Shown piece after piece: positions 1 to 10,446 of a stretch of DNA of 64,000 nt. Position numbers and translations under genes: made by a program. The notes beneath the pieces were generated by a model that did not search any database, was not told the origin of the DNA, and saw only the letters and a list, made by a program, of their open reading frames with translations. The number at the start of each line of letters is the position of its first letter. Within the stretch, counting starts at the first letter, position 1. The stretch spans positions 19,702,488 to 19,766,487 of the forward strand of contig NC_092559.1 in assembly GCF_037038585.1 (NCBI RefSeq), read 5' to 3'. This stretch comes from Patagioenas fasciata. Taxonomy: Eukaryota > Chordata > Aves > Columbiformes > Columbidae.

Positions 1-1255
1 AGATCGGGGGCAAGGGAATTTTGCCTCTACTTCAGTTCGGCACACTGCTACTTGAGACTTAACGTCTTTACCGACGAACCCCATACGCTGGCCATAATTA
101 ATCAACTCCCGTGCAATCTCTCCCCAAGAGAGACCCGGTCCAGCCTGAGGCCCCCCTGCTGTGGTGGCTCTCAGACGATCTTGGATTTGTATGGCATAGA
201 CTTTTAACGAGTCAGGTAACCCTCTAATTAAGGGGGTCATCCTGTCAGGGTCAGCAAACAGCAACATTGGAGAGGGCTGGTGAGGAACCAAATGCCTATC
301 ATGCATCAGCTGAAGACAAGCTGCTTTCTGAATGCTCTCAGTAAGCTGGCTTACCCCAGAGGTAGGAATAGCAAGTGGGTCTCCCCTCTCCAAAGGGTCT
401 AAACCACCGGCCCAATACACAGCTCTCTGGGTCAGGGACCAAGGCTCCCTGTCATCTTCTACTGTTAGAAATACGCCAGGACCCCAATATCCTCGAGATT
501 CTTCCTCAGAAAGCCTTATTCTGCCACCACCAGTCAGAGAAACTCTCCACACGTATTCCGTCTCAGTCTCCGTAGCCAGCCTGCTATATTTTTCCTGTAA
601 CTTTACTAGCTCAGTGACTGTATACGGTATTTCTTTAGTGACAATGGTGGGCTCGGCTTCCCCACCGTCATGTACAATTTCAGTTTTAACAAGTGGCCGA
701 AGCTTGGGAGTAGGATCGCATTTTGACACAACCTCCAATTCTCTCCACGGGTAAAGAGGAGCTACATCCCTTGCTGTAAGAGAAGTTTCTTTTACTGGGT
801 TGGAAAACCCCGGATCACTTTCCAAATCTTCATAATTAGCCAATTTCAAGCTTATCTGCCTTTCTCTTGAAAAGGCATCTCGTTAATTGTTCTGCAAATT
901 TTCTATGATTCGTTTGTTATCAGCCAACTCTTTTTCTGCTTGTTGCCACTTAGAACACTCTACTGCCAATTCTGTCTGCAATGACTTAATCACCGCCTGG
1001 TCAGTTTCTTTATCTTTCTGACCAGCTATCAATGCTGCACCTAATACAGCACACACAATTGCTTTACCTTTTCCGAGCTTAAACCTATTTTCTTTTGCCA
1101 AGTTCCTTATTCGCTGAGTTACAATATCTGGACACGACCAGAATCCAGAGGCCCACTTAAGACCCTCAGGACTCGGGCAAGCCTTATAATCTTTTAGTAA
1201 ATTCAACAACAGGGAACAATCCAGGTATGGGTTCTTATCACACTTCTGACACCAA
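1..1255 (-). pseudogene. ERV gag fragment, lineage E
   Basis: This is the Gag part of an endogenous retrovirus on the minus strand, cut by the left edge of the window. The stretch at about 190-330 reads as QKAACLQLMH and MTPLIRGLPDS. The open frame at 883-1338 contains the motif KAIVCAVLGA followed by a predicted coiled-coil-like, Glu/Lys-rich segment. The same two blocks occur in the same order on the plus strand at 32.0-32.6 kb in provirus E, so the two are homologous. Gag would be the structural polyprotein. The N-terminal part of the 883-1338 frame runs into the neighbouring LTR, so the codons above about 1255 are not gag. No primer site or own LTR is visible here. It is a fragment, not a working gene. 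The family assignment rests on within-window similarity only. Confidence 0.6.
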
Positions 1256-1338
1256 ATAAGGGTACCAACGGTATGCAGAAGAGGCCCAGGTTTAGATTTA
1301 TTGCTATAGCAGCTAAGGTTAGTGATAAAATTTTGCAT
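1256..1338 (+). mobile_element. LTR fragment, family L1b (left piece)
   Basis: This short piece matches the middle of the LTR at 29.33-29.42 kb (shared words around ggtatgcagaag, ttagatttatt and the following aaggtta). It continues at 3849 after the CR1 insertion. Its upstream end abuts the antisense gag fragment, so the LTR is 5'-truncated. Confidence 0.6.
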
Positions 1339-1374
1339 GTCCTGTGAGAGGGGAATGGCAGGGGTGATATTATT

Positions 1375-2535
1375 GTGGGTGTCTATTACAGGCCACCAGA
1401 TCAGGGTGAGGAAGTTGATGAGGCATTCTACAGGCAGCTGAGAACAGCCTCACAATTAGAGGTCCTGGTTGTTGCAGGGGATTTTAACTACCCTGATGTT
1501 TGCTGGAAGGACTACTCGGCCAGCCAGCCACAGTCCAGGAGGTTCCTCCAGTGCATCGATGATAATTTCCTGATGCAAATGGTGGATGAGCCAACTAGGA
1601 GAGGAGTGCTACTGGACCTCATCCTCACTAACAAGGAGGGTTTGGTTGAAGCAGTAAAGGTTGAGGGCTGCCTTGGCTGCAGCAACCATGAGATGGTGGA
1701 GTTCAGGATCTCATGTGGCAGGAACAGAATAGCAAGCAGAATTGCAACCCTGGACTTCAGCAGGGCAAACTTTGGCCTTTTCAAACAATTGCTAGGAGAA
1801 ATCCCATGGGCAAGGCTGCTTGAAGGTAAAGGGGCCCAAGATAGTCGGTTAGCATTCAGGAACTGCTTCTACCAAACTCAAGATCAGAGCATCCTGACAG
1901 GTAGGAAGTCAAGGAAGGGAGCCAGGAGACATGCTTGGTTAAACAGGGAATTGCTGGGCAAACTGAAGTGGAAGAGAAGAGTTTACAGATCATGGAAGGA
2001 GGGGCTGGCCACTTGGGAAGAATATAAGGCTGTTGTCAGAGGATGTAGGGAAGCAACAAGAAATGCTAAGGCCTCCTTAGAATTAAACCTTACAAGAGCA
2101 GTCAAGGACAACAGAAAGAGCTTCTTCAAATACATGGGAGATAAAACTAACACCAAAGGCAATGTAGGCCCACTGATGAATGAGGTGGGTGCCCTGGTGA
2201 CAGAAGATACAGAGAAGGCAGAGTTACTGAATGCCTTCTTTGTTTCTGTTTACACTGCTGGAGGCTGTCCTGCGGAGCCCCGTACCCCTGAGGCCCCAGA
2301 GGAAGTCAGGACAATGGAGGAGTCTGCCTTAGTTGTTGAGGACTCGGTTAGGGAGCAGTTAAGCAATCTGGACATTCATAAATCCATGGGTCCAGATGGG
2401 GTGCACCCACGGGTGCTGAGGGAGGTGGCTGAGGTCATTGCTAGGTCACTCTCAATCATCATTGCCAAGTCTTGGGAAATGGGAGAGGTGTCTGAGGACT
2501 GGAGGAAAGCCTCACCTCCATCTCTGGGAAAGTGA
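1375..2535 (+). pseudogene. CR1 ORF2, endonuclease and linker part
   Basis: This open frame covers the C-terminal half of the APE-type endonuclease and the linker to the reverse transcriptase. Visible motifs are GVYYRPP, the GDFN box (VVAGDFNYPDVCW) and EMVEFRI. The catalytic SDH box reads SNH here, so the Asp expected for the endonuclease is lost. The linker contains the usual DNRKSFFKYM and the MGPDGVHPRVL segment just before the RT. The frame ends prematurely because about 64 nt are missing after WRKA, compared with the minus-strand copy at 15.65 kb. The deletion flanks share AGC. It belongs to CR1 copy 1 and is not a functional enzyme. Confidence 0.85.
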
Positions 2536-3362
2536 TGGAACGACTTATCCTTGGTGCCATCTCAAGGCATATCAAGAATAAGAGAGTCATTAGGGCCAGT
2601 CAACATGGCTTCACCAAGGGAAAGTCATACTTGACCAACCTGATAGACTTTTATGAGGACATAACGAGGTGGCTAGATGATGGCAAAGCAGTGGATGTGG
2701 TCTGTCTTGATTTCAGCAAAATATTTGACACAGTCTCCCACAGCATCCTCGCTGCTAAACTGAGGAAGTGTGGACTGGATGATCAAGTTGTGAGGTGGAC
2801 TGGGAACTGGCTGAAGGAAAGAAGCCAGAGACTCGTGGTCAATGGGGCGGAGTCTAGCTGGAGGCCTGTATCTAGTGGAGTGCCTCAAGGGTCAGTACTG
2901 GGAACAGTACTATTCAATATATTAATCAATGACTTGGTTGAGGAACTAGAGTGTACTATCAGCAAGTTTGCTGATGACACCAAACTGGGAGGAATAGCTG
3001 ACACGCCAGAAGGCTGTGCTGCCATCCAGAGAGACCTGGACAGGCTGGAGAGTTGGGTGGGGAAAAATTTAATGAAATATAACAAGGGCAAGTGTAGAGT
3101 CTTGCATCTGAGTTGGAACAATCCCAGGTTCCAGTATAAGTTGGGGAACGACCGATTAGAGAACAGTGTAGAGGAAAGGGACCTGGGGGTCCTGGTGGAG
3201 AGCAGGATGACCATGAGCCAGCACTGTGCCCTTGTGGCCAGGAAGGTCAACAGCATCCTGGGGTGTATTAGAAGGGGGGTGGTTAGTAGGTTGAGAGAGG
3301 TTCTCCTTCCCCTCTGCTCTGCCCTGGTGAGAGCACATCTGGAATATTGTGTCCAGTTCTGA
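2532..3362 (+). pseudogene. CR1 ORF2, reverse transcriptase part
   Basis: This is the reverse transcriptase core of CR1 copy 1, in a different frame from the endonuclease piece because of the 64-nt deletion. RT blocks are visible in order: the QHGFTKGKS block, [13 protein letters not shown], the [10 protein letters not shown] block and the catalytic FADDTKLGG with both aspartates intact. It stops with a TGA at 3360-3362 just after YCVQF, where other copies in the window continue. The remaining C-terminal part of ORF2 is found in other frames up to about 3766 (NDRTRGNGF and [12 protein letters not shown]). Confidence 0.9.
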
Positions 3363-3848
3363 GCCCCTCAGTTCATGAAGGACAGGGAACTGCTTGAAAG
3401 AGTCCAGCACAGAGCCAGAAAGATGATTAAGGGAGTGGAGCATCTCCCTTATAAGGAAAGGCGGAAGGAGCTGGGGTCTCTTTAGCTTGGAGGAGACTGA
3501 GGGGCGACCTTATTAATGTTTACAAATATACAACGAGTGAGTGTCACAAGGATGGAGCCAGGCTCTTCTTGGTGACAACCAATGATAGGACAAGGGGTAA
3601 TGGGTTCAAACTGGAACACAAGAGGTTCCACTTAGATTTGAGAAGAAACTTCTTCACAGTGAGGGTGACAGAGCACTGGAACAGGCTGCTCAGGGAGGTT
3701 GTGGAGTCTCCTTCTCTGGAAACATTCAAAACCCACCTGGACGCCTTCCTGTGTAACCTCATCTAGGTGTTCCTGCTCTGGCAGGGGGATTGGACTAGAT
3801 GATCTTGCGGGATCCCTTCCAGTTCCTAACATTCTGTGATTCTGTATT

Positions 3849-4316
3849 TGCAAAGAGGGGCAAACAGGGCAGGTGACTAAAATCGACCAACTGAGTATTC
3901 CATCCCATACACGTCATACACCCTGTATAAGTGGGAGATCACAAGGGTCTCGCTCTCTTCGACCATGGCTGGCATCTGAAGAGGACCCTGCCTTTCACAC
4001 CTGTGATCCAAGGCCTGATTCCAGACCTTGCATTCCTGAATCTCATTCTGGTTTACTGTGGATTCCAGCCCAGGACTTCTGGGTGCCTGTCCTGCAGCCG
4101 CTGGAGCCACACCAGCTCCACCATGGGCAATGCTGCACTACCCTGGGAAATTCAAGATTGGTTTTGTATATTTTGTATTAGTAAAGCATTTAAAACATTT
4201 CCAACTTGTAAGTCTCTCTCCCTTTTCCTCCCGTTACCTTTCCTTAGAAGGGAGGGCAGGGGGTTAACAGAGAGCATCTGCCATGGTTTATTGTCACCCT
4301 GCAGTAAATGGTGATA
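3849..4316 (+). mobile_element. LTR fragment, family L1b (right piece)
   Basis: This piece continues the LTR interrupted at 1338. It shares the words gactaaaat, gaccaactgagtattccat and the tail with attcaagattg and tttttgtatattttgta with the LTR at 29213-29929. A CTGTATAAG-like TATA box lies at about 3924. The expected terminal TTGACA has decayed, so the end is approximate. Together with 1256-1338 it represents one L1b LTR without a recognisable internal region. Confidence 0.65.
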
Positions 4317-4814
4317 CTGAGCATGCTTAAAATTGCACTGGAGGTAGGTATCCTTTGAGATGGAGGTGTGTTTTGGTATTGTAGTGAGATTATAATGAGC
4401 AAAGTTCATCCACCAGACAAATTTTTCGCTCAGTAACTAGCACTTTGGATGAACATTTATTCTTTTTAACTGACAGCAGCTATACCTTATCTTAAAAATT
4501 GGCAGCAGCTATACCATCTGGTTCCTGTACCTGCCTTTTTACACAGGCTGCAGTATCTTCACACCAATCCACTCCCCCATACTTCTTAACTGCCAGTACA
4601 TTGGGCTTCCCCATGCACTACCATCTAAGAATGCAGGCCAGGTGGGGGAGTGAAACCATACAGAGCAGATTTATTTCTTCCCTGCCGTGCAGCTGCCTTA
4701 TATGCTGAAGATGTGGATATAACTTCTCAATAAGTGGATCCTTCATAATTAGTTTCTGTAATTTACTCCCTCAGTAATTATTCCACAACCTGTAAGAGCT
4801 CTAAGTTCAGATGA
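4317..4814. other. Unassigned interspersed sequence
   Basis: I recognise no gene or repeat with confidence. There is a small imperfect direct repeat around 4484 and 4502 (cagcagctatacc). The minus strand has short Cys-containing frames that could be retroviral debris, but nothing I can name. Confidence 0.3.
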
Positions 4815-5707
4815 TCAAAAATCATGGAAGATCAGACTTTCAGGAAAACCATACCCGTATTTACTAAGTTCATCTATCCAGGGAGAAGTCAGGATGATGT
4901 TGGTCTTTTTGGCCACCTGGGAACACTGCTGGCTTATATTCAGCCTGCTGTCAATCAACATCCCCAGATCCCTTTCTGCCAAGTAGCTTTCCAGCCACTC
5001 TTCCCCGAGACTGTAGCGTTGCATGGGGTTGTTGTGACCCAAGTGCAGGATCTGGCACTTGGCCTTGTTAAACTTCATAAAACTGGCCTCAGCCCAATGT
5101 TCCAGCTGGTCCAGATCCCTCTGTAGAGCCTTCCTACCATCCAACAGATCAACACTCCCACCCAACCTGGTGTCATCTGCAAACTTAGCAAGGGTGCACT
5201 CAATACCCTCATCCAGATCACTGATAAAGAGATTAAACAGAACTGGCCCCATTAATAAGCCCTGGGGAACACCACTTGTGATTGGCCACCAACTGGATTT
5301 GACTCCATTCACAACAGCTCTTTGGGTCTGGTCCTCCAACCAGTTCTTTACCCATCAAAGAGTGCACCCATCCAGGCCATCCAGGCCAGCTTCTCCAGGA
5401 GAATGCTGTGGGATACGGTGTCAAAGGCCTTACAGAAGCCTGAGTACACAACATTCACAGCCTTTCCCTCATCTACTAGTTGGGTCACCTTGTCATAGAA
5501 GGAGATCAGATTGGTCAAACAGGACCTGCCTTTCATAAACCCATGTTGACTGGACCTGATAATATGGTTCTCTTGTATGTGCCATGTGATGCCCCTCAGG
5601 ATGATCTGCTCCAGGACCTTCCCTGGCACCGAGGTTAGACTGACAGGTCTCCAGTTGCCCAGATCCTCCTTTCGACCCTTCTTGTAGATAGGCATCACGT
5701 TTGCCAA
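4815..5707 (-). pseudogene. CR1 ORF2 reverse transcriptase remnant
   Basis: Two minus-strand frames (5707-5348, then 5339-4815) encode consecutive parts of a CR1 reverse transcriptase with a frameshift between them at about 5340-5348. The upstream piece has the fingers/palm entry (NWRPVSLTSVPG and the conserved QHGF). The downstream piece has the FADD catalytic box and the [12 protein letters not shown] segment. The C-terminal end diverges into unrelated residues after about position 145 of the second frame, which marks the truncation. No activity is possible. Confidence 0.8.
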
Positions 5708-6062
5708 CTTCTAGTCAACTGGGACCTCCTCAGTTAGCCAAGATTGCTGACCGAAAATGGAAAGTGGTTTAGTGATCACCTCCACCAGCTCCCTCAGCAC
5801 CCTTGGGTGTATCCCATCTGGCCCCATAGACTTGTGCGTGTCCAAGTGGTGTAGCTGGTCGCTAACAATTTCCTCTTTAATTATTAGGGCTTCATCTTAC
5901 TACCCATCCCTGTCTTCTGGCTCAGGGGGCTGGGTACCTGAAGCACAACTGTTCTGACTGTTAAAGACTGAGGCAAAGAAGGTATTTAGTACCTCAGCCT
6001 TTCACTCATCCTCTGTCACTGTTTCCCTCTGCATCCATCAGGGGATGGAGATTCTCCTTAGC
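4815..6062 (-). mobile_element. CR1 LINE copy 2 (RT fragment)
   Basis: This minus-strand CR1 fragment contains only reverse transcriptase sequence. The frames at 5348-5707 and 4815-5339 together cover the palm: PVSLTSVPGKVLEQ, QHGFMKGRSCLTNL, a SGVPQG block and FADDTRLGG. Its residues differ from the other CR1s in the window (for example [11 protein letters not shown]), so it is another, probably older subfamily. The 3' end is missing. On the 5' side it abuts the 3' end of CR1 copy 3 at about 6066, which suggests that copy 3 landed in or next to it. A frame break lies between 5339 and 5348. Confidence 0.85.
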
Positions 6063-6154
6063 CCTCTTCTTGTTCACAGAAACACAGAATGTTAGGAATT
6101 GGAAGGGACCTCAAAAGATCATCTAGTCCAATGCCCCTGCTGGAGCAGGAACAC

Positions 6155-6490
6155 TTACATGAAGCTACACAGGAATGTGTCCAGGCGGGTTTTGAATGTC
6201 TCCAGAGTAGGAGACTCCACAACCTCCCTGGGCAGCCTGTTCCAGTGTTCTGCTACCCTCACTGTGAAGAAGTTTCTTCTCAAATTTAAGTGGAACCTCT
6301 TGTGTTCCAGTTTGAACCCATTACCCCTTGTCTTACCATTGGTTGTCACTGAGAAGAGCCTGGGTCCACCCTCATGACACTCACCCTTTATATATCTGTA
6401 AACATTAATAAGGTCACCCCTCAGTCTCCTCTTCTCCAAGCTAAAGAGACCCAGTTCCCTCAGCCTTTCCTCATAAAGGAGATGTTCCAC
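6155..6490 (-). pseudogene. CR1 ORF2 C-terminal domain
   Basis: This minus-strand frame encodes the conserved end of CR1 ORF2 after the [41 protein letters not shown] and [16 protein letters not shown]. The same block appears in copies at 3.57-3.77 kb, 14.28-14.70 kb and 27.33-27.61 kb. It is separated from the upstream RT remnant by the solo LTR at 6497-6832. Its function is not known to me beyond being part of the LINE polyprotein. Confidence 0.85.
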
Positions 6491-6838
6491 TCCCTTTGTG
6501 GGACTACGGTGGGTCCTTGGATTCCCTGACGGAGGGCATGGGAACAGAAATTAGCCTTGAAGATATTAAGGCCTACCCGTGAGAAAGATGGGAGTAAAGG
6601 AGTATCCGGAGATGTTAAGGATGTACCCTTGAGAGAGAAGGGAGTAGAAGAGTAACATGGATGATAGCAAAATTAGCCAATGAGATGTTACTGCTGTACC
6701 TTGTAACCAATAGTGAAGAGACACATGACTTGGTAAAACTGTATAAAAATGCACTTGTGGCAATAAATGGTATCTTCTACTTTCATCCTGGAAGAAACTG
6801 GTCTATGTCATTTGTCCATCTCAGCCGTGACATCCCTT
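6491..6838 (+). repeat. 6-bp target site duplication around solo LTR (tccctt)
   Basis: The word tccctt occurs at 6491-6496 and again at 6833-6838, directly flanking the LTR at 6497-6832. Removing one copy plus the LTR restores the normal CR1 sequence (ccactcccttaatcatc). A 6-bp duplication fits integrases of alpha- and betaretrovirus-like elements. Confidence 0.92.
6497..6832 (+). mobile_element. Solo LTR, family LTR2 (336 bp)
   Basis: The element begins TGTGGGACTACGG and ends CAGCCGTGACA. It has a TATAAAA box at 6742-6748 and a poly(A) signal AATAAA at 6762-6767 only about 20 bp further on, the compact U3/R arrangement known from avian alpharetroviruses. It matches the 5' LTR at 10739-11076, which has a primer binding site and gag behind it. 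The perfect flanking duplication shows a clean insertion into CR1 copy 3 followed by LTR-LTR recombination to a solo LTR. Confidence 0.92.
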
Positions 6839-7219
6839 AATCATCTTTGTTGCCCTGCGCTGGACTCTCTCCAGCAGTTCCCTGTCCTTCTTGAACTGAG
6901 GGGCCCAGAACTGGACACAATATTCCACGTGTGGTCTCACCAAGGCAGAGTAGAGGTGAAGGAGAACCTCTCCCGACCTAATGAATTTATAGAAACATTT
7001 CTTGTTGCCTTTCACAGTGGTGGCCAGGCTTAGCTCTAGTTGGGCTTTGGCCCTTCTGATTTTCTCCCTGCATAGCCTCACAGAATTCTTGTATTCCTCT
7101 TGAGTGGCCCGCCCCTCCTTCCAAAGGTCATAAATTCTCTTTTTATTCCTAAGTTCCAGACGCAGCTCTCTATTCAGCCAGATTGACCTCCTTCCCCACC
7201 GGCTTGCCTTCCAGCACAC
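6839..7219 (-). pseudogene. CR1 ORF2 linker fused to RT tail (internal deletion)
   Basis: This frame begins in the endonuclease-RT linker ([20 protein letters not shown] and [11 protein letters not shown]) and jumps within the codon run to the end of the RT ([19 protein letters not shown] and [13 protein letters not shown]). The whole catalytic palm with FADD is absent. The join is seamless in frame, so this is a single deletion, either during reverse transcription or later. Confidence 0.82.
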
Positions 7220-7267
7220 TGGGACTATCTGCTCCTGAGCCTCTAAGATTACCTTCTTGAAGGGAGA

Positions 7268-8156
7268 TCAGACTTCCTGGAGTCCTTTGTCCTTCAGGAC
7301 TGTCTCCCAAGGGACTCTGTCAACCAGCCTTCTGAAGAGGTCGAAGTCTGCCCTTCGGAAGCCTAAAGTAGCAGTTCTGCTAACTACCCTTCTAACTCCT
7401 CCAAGGATAACTAACTCAATCATTTCACGATCACTGTGCCTAAGGTGACCTCCAACCAACATGTTGCCCACGAACCCTTCTCTATTTACAAACAAGAGAT
7501 CCAGTGGGGCTCCTTCCCTAGTTGGCTCACTAACCAGCTCTGTCAGGAAGTTGTCTTCCATGCACTGCAGGAGCCTCCTAGACTGCTTCCTCTCTGCTGT
7601 GTTTTTTTTCCAGCAGACATCTGGTAGGTTGATCTCCCCCATAAGAACAAGGGCTAGTGATCAGGAGACTTCTCCCAGCTGCCTGCAAAATATTTTGTCT
7701 GCCTCTTTATCCTGGTCTGTAAGAGACCCCCACCAGGATGTCTGCCTTGTTGCCCTTCCCCTTTATTCTCACCCATAGACACTCAACCCTATCATCACCC
7801 TCCTCAAGTTCCAGACAATCAAAACCCTCCCTAACATACATGGCTACCCCACCTCCTCTCCTTCCTCGCCTACCCCTTCTGAAGAGTTTATAGCCATCCA
7901 CTGCAGTGCTCCTGTTATGAGACTCATCCCACTATGTTTCTGAGATGTCAATTAAATCATAGTTTCTCTGCCTCACAAGGGCTTCCAGTTCTTCCTGTTT
8001 GTTGCCCATGCTGTGTGCATTCATATAGATGCAGTTCAGCTGAGCCATTGATTCCACGGGGTCAGCAGACCCAAGGGCCTCATTAGCACTACCCTCAGAT
8101 GCTGGCATGTCACCCTTGGGTTTGCCTCTGCCACACCTGGTTTCCTCCCCCTTCAA
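7268..8156 (-). pseudogene. CR1 ORF2 endonuclease pieces
   Basis: Three minus-strand frames (8156-7932, 7901-7707, 7642-7268) give successive parts of the APE-type endonuclease. The first has the N-terminal CIYMNAHSMGNKQEELEAL block with the Asn box. The second has RRGGGVAMYVREGFDC and VECLWVRIKGKG. The third has a mutated GDFN box (reading GEINLPDVCW) and an SDREMIEL box, where the Asp of SDH is kept and the His is lost. Frameshifts or small deletions separate the pieces. Confidence 0.82.
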
Positions 8157-8265
8157 ATCTAGTTTAAAGCCCTCTCAATAAGTCCTGCTAACTCCTGCCC
8201 CAGGATCCTTTTCCCCTTTTGAGACAAGTGCATCCCATTTGTCATTTGCAGGCCAGGTGCCATGT

Positions 8266-8477
8266 AAGCTGGCCCATGATCAAAAAACCCAAAATTCTGT
8301 CAGTGACACCAGTCCTGTAGCCAGGTATTAATCTGCTGTCTCTTCCTGTATCTTTCCTTGATGTACCCTGCAAGCTGGCCCATGATCAAAAAACCCAAAA
8401 TTCTGTCAGTGACACCAGTCCTGTAGCCAGGTATTAATCTGCTGTCTCTTCCTGTATCTTTCCTTGTTGTACCCTGC
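8266..8477. repeat. 106-bp tandem duplication
   Basis: A 106-bp unit beginning aagctggcccatgatc occurs twice head to tail (8266-8371 and 8372-8477) with about one difference (ccttgatgt versus ccttgttgt). It lies in the C-terminal part of CR1 ORF1. The length is not a multiple of three, so it shifts the frame. The near-identity of the units suggests a recent event relative to the CR1 itself. Confidence 0.95.
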
Positions 8478-8547
8478 AACTGTTGGGACAGTGCTCCTGA
8501 TACCTTGACCAGTCATCCCAAGGCCCTGAAGTCTCTCTTGATTGTCT

Positions 8548-9482
8548 TTAGTTTTCATCACTGCCTACCTGAAAAATTATTAATGGATAGTAGTCTGAGG
8601 GCCTAACCAGGGCAGGAAGTTTCCTTTTTACATCTTTGACCCTGGCCCCAGGGAGACAGCAGACTTTCCTAAGAAGTGGGCCTGCATATAGGACATCTCC
8701 TACAACCACAACCCACCTTTTTTTCTTTGTGGGAGCTGTTTTAATGGAGGGTGCAGGGTGACTTATCCTCTGCAGCACCTCCAACTTAATGGAACCACCT
8801 CCCTCAATGTTGTTGTTTAGTTCCACTTACAAGGCCTCATACCTGCTTTGCAAGGGAACCTGGAGGGGTGGAGTGGTCACAGTAGGAACCCTCCTCTTTC
8901 TGCCCCGGGGCAGGAACTCACTGCTATTTCCCCTTATTCCTCATGTTGCTGCATTCCACATCCTGAGCCTCATGCCTGTTGGACAGCAGCACCTAGGAAG
9001 GTGGGGAGGGTGTTTTTCCTGCCACCCTGTGTGTGGACTTTCTTCCATTCATCCCTTTCCCTTGACCTGCTTTCTTCAGTCAGGCAAGGGGAGGACACAG
9101 GAATCCCTTGATCTTTGTTTCTTGCTGGTGGTCTTACCCGCCCCTGGGCAGCCAGGGCTTGATCCCACCGGTCAATTTTCTTTTTCAGCTCCCTGATACT
9201 TCTCAACCTTTCCACCTCTTCTCTCAGCTCCACTACCAGACTGAGCAGGTCATCCACCTGCTCACACCTCACACAACTGTTTTCTGTATTACCACTCCAT
9301 ACCAGTGAAAGGCTCTGGCATTCTCTGCAGCCTGAGATCTGGGTAGCTGCATGTTCCCATAGCAGCTCTGTCTGAGTTGCTGCCTCTTTCCTGTTGAGTG
9401 CAGAGTACTCACCTTTGCCCCAAGTGGATACCATAGTCAGCTCCTTCTGTGAGGGTGACAACAACCAAGTGAGATAAATCAC
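8548..9482 (-). pseudogene. CR1 ORF1 (coiled coil and esterase-like domain)
   Basis: The frame 9482-8970 encodes the N-terminal half of CR1 ORF1. It has a Cys pair region (CRECQ and CVRCEQ, possibly metal-binding) followed by a leucine/glutamate-rich coiled coil (LVVELREEVERLRSIRELKK). The frame 8826-8548 encodes the SGNH-esterase-like domain with VVVVGDVLYAG and CCLPGARVKDV. In this family the motif normally reads GDS; here Ser is replaced by Val, so the nucleophile is missing. ORF1 proteins of CR1 are thought to bind RNA and act in retrotransposition. The two pieces are in different frames. Confidence 0.75.
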
Positions 9483-9889
9483 TTGAGCTTGCCTTGCCTG
9501 CTTAAACTGCCTGCACGAACTGCTTCTGCCCTGTTCACTAGACCTGGTTACCTGTGCTCCCTAGGAGGACATTTAAATCTTCCCCGGTTGCTCTTGGCAA
9601 CGCCCCTTCCGGGTCAGCCCCTCTCTCGAGATCAGCACTTTCACTGCGACTCTTTTGGCAGGATCGGAATCTCCCCCTCCTCTCTCCAATCCATGCCCAG
9701 CCTCAGTTCTTACCATAGCCACTGCTGTGCACGTCGGTTCACCGCGTTTAAACCTCCCGTGGTTCCTCTGCAGTCACTGCTGTGCTCATCACTTGCTGGA
9801 GACTATCGTCTTTGTGGGTTCCTTGACCAGTGCTGTTATGTTACCGCTTATTTGTTCTTTCTTTTCTCCTTGCTGCCTGATTAAACCCA
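9483..9889 (-). other. Probable CR1 5' UTR or flank
   Basis: This stretch lies directly upstream of ORF1 of CR1 copy 3 on its coding strand. It is moderately GC-rich (for example ccccggttgctcttggc at about 9580). It could be the 5' UTR of the LINE, but no other copy in the window reaches this far, so I cannot confirm it by comparison. Confidence 0.35.
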
Positions 9890-10019
9890 CGAGATTTTTG
9901 CCTTTATTGCTTTTTTTTTTTTAAATCCTCCTCTCCATCCCACTGGGGGCAGGGGAGGGGTGAGTGAGCAGCATGTGGTTCTAGCTGCTGGCTGGGAAAA
10001 CCAGGGCTAAACAATGACA
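9890..10019 (-). mobile_element. LTR fragment, unnamed ERV family
   Basis: On the minus strand the sequence from 10019 reads TGTCATTGTTTAGCCCTGG and then a segment rich in cccagccagcagct. This has the look of the 5' end of an avian ERV LTR (TG start, conserved leader). Only about 130 bp remain. It ends near a T-run at 9910-9922. The family assignment is from memory of the general pattern, not a search. Confidence 0.45.
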
Positions 10020-10446
10020 TACAGGCACGCAGCATTTCCCACCTTCCCTAGTCTCAACAACCAGTTCATTTCTGCACACCACTTTTATTTGAAATTAATA
10101 CTCCCAGAAAATGCTTTTATTGCCTCTTTGCCTGATAATAAAGAAAATGGTTATGTGTCATTTTTTGGCAGGTGACAGTTTTTTCTAGTTATCTCTACAA
10201 ACACGTTCACTTCTATTTCATTGATCTTTCTCCTCCTCAACTGCATGATCACATATGCATACCAAAATAAAGTGTGAACTAACTGTCTTCACTTTATATT
10301 GTATACAAGTTAAAAGTTGGTTTACCAAATCACTGTTTCTGTAGAGACTGACCACAAAATGAAATAACTCAACCCCCTGTTTCCCAGTTCAGGAGAAAGT
10401 CTTTTACTATTGCTAACATTATAGTCTCACACATGCAGATGCCTTC
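10020..10446. other. AT-rich unassigned sequence
   Basis: I see no coding potential and no repeat that recurs in this window. Confidence 0.3.

Larger units (their letters stand above)
1339..3848 (+). mobile_element. CR1 LINE copy 1 (5'-truncated)
   Basis: This is a CR1 non-LTR retrotransposon. It starts inside the endonuclease domain of ORF2, runs through the reverse transcriptase, and ends with the 3' UTR and the tail tgtgattctgt at about 3834-3845. 5' truncation is the normal outcome of target-primed reverse transcription. It is inserted in an L1b LTR, whose halves lie at 1256-1338 and 3849-4316, so it is younger than that LTR. The ORF is broken by an internal deletion near 2510 and by stops after 3360. 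Confidence 0.9.
6066..9482 (-). mobile_element. CR1 LINE copy 3 (nearly full length, RT deleted)
   Basis: The 3' end lies at about 6066-6090 (acacagaatgttagg on the plus strand, the complement of the CR1 tail). Moving up the minus strand there are the ORF2 C-terminus (6155-6490), a solo LTR insertion (6497-6832), the RT tail fused to the linker (6839-7219), the endonuclease (7268-8156) and ORF1 (8548-9482). The RT core is missing: residues like KCFYKFI of the linker run directly into [16 protein letters not shown] of the RT end. A 106-bp tandem duplication lies in ORF1 at 8266-8477. Confidence 0.88.
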
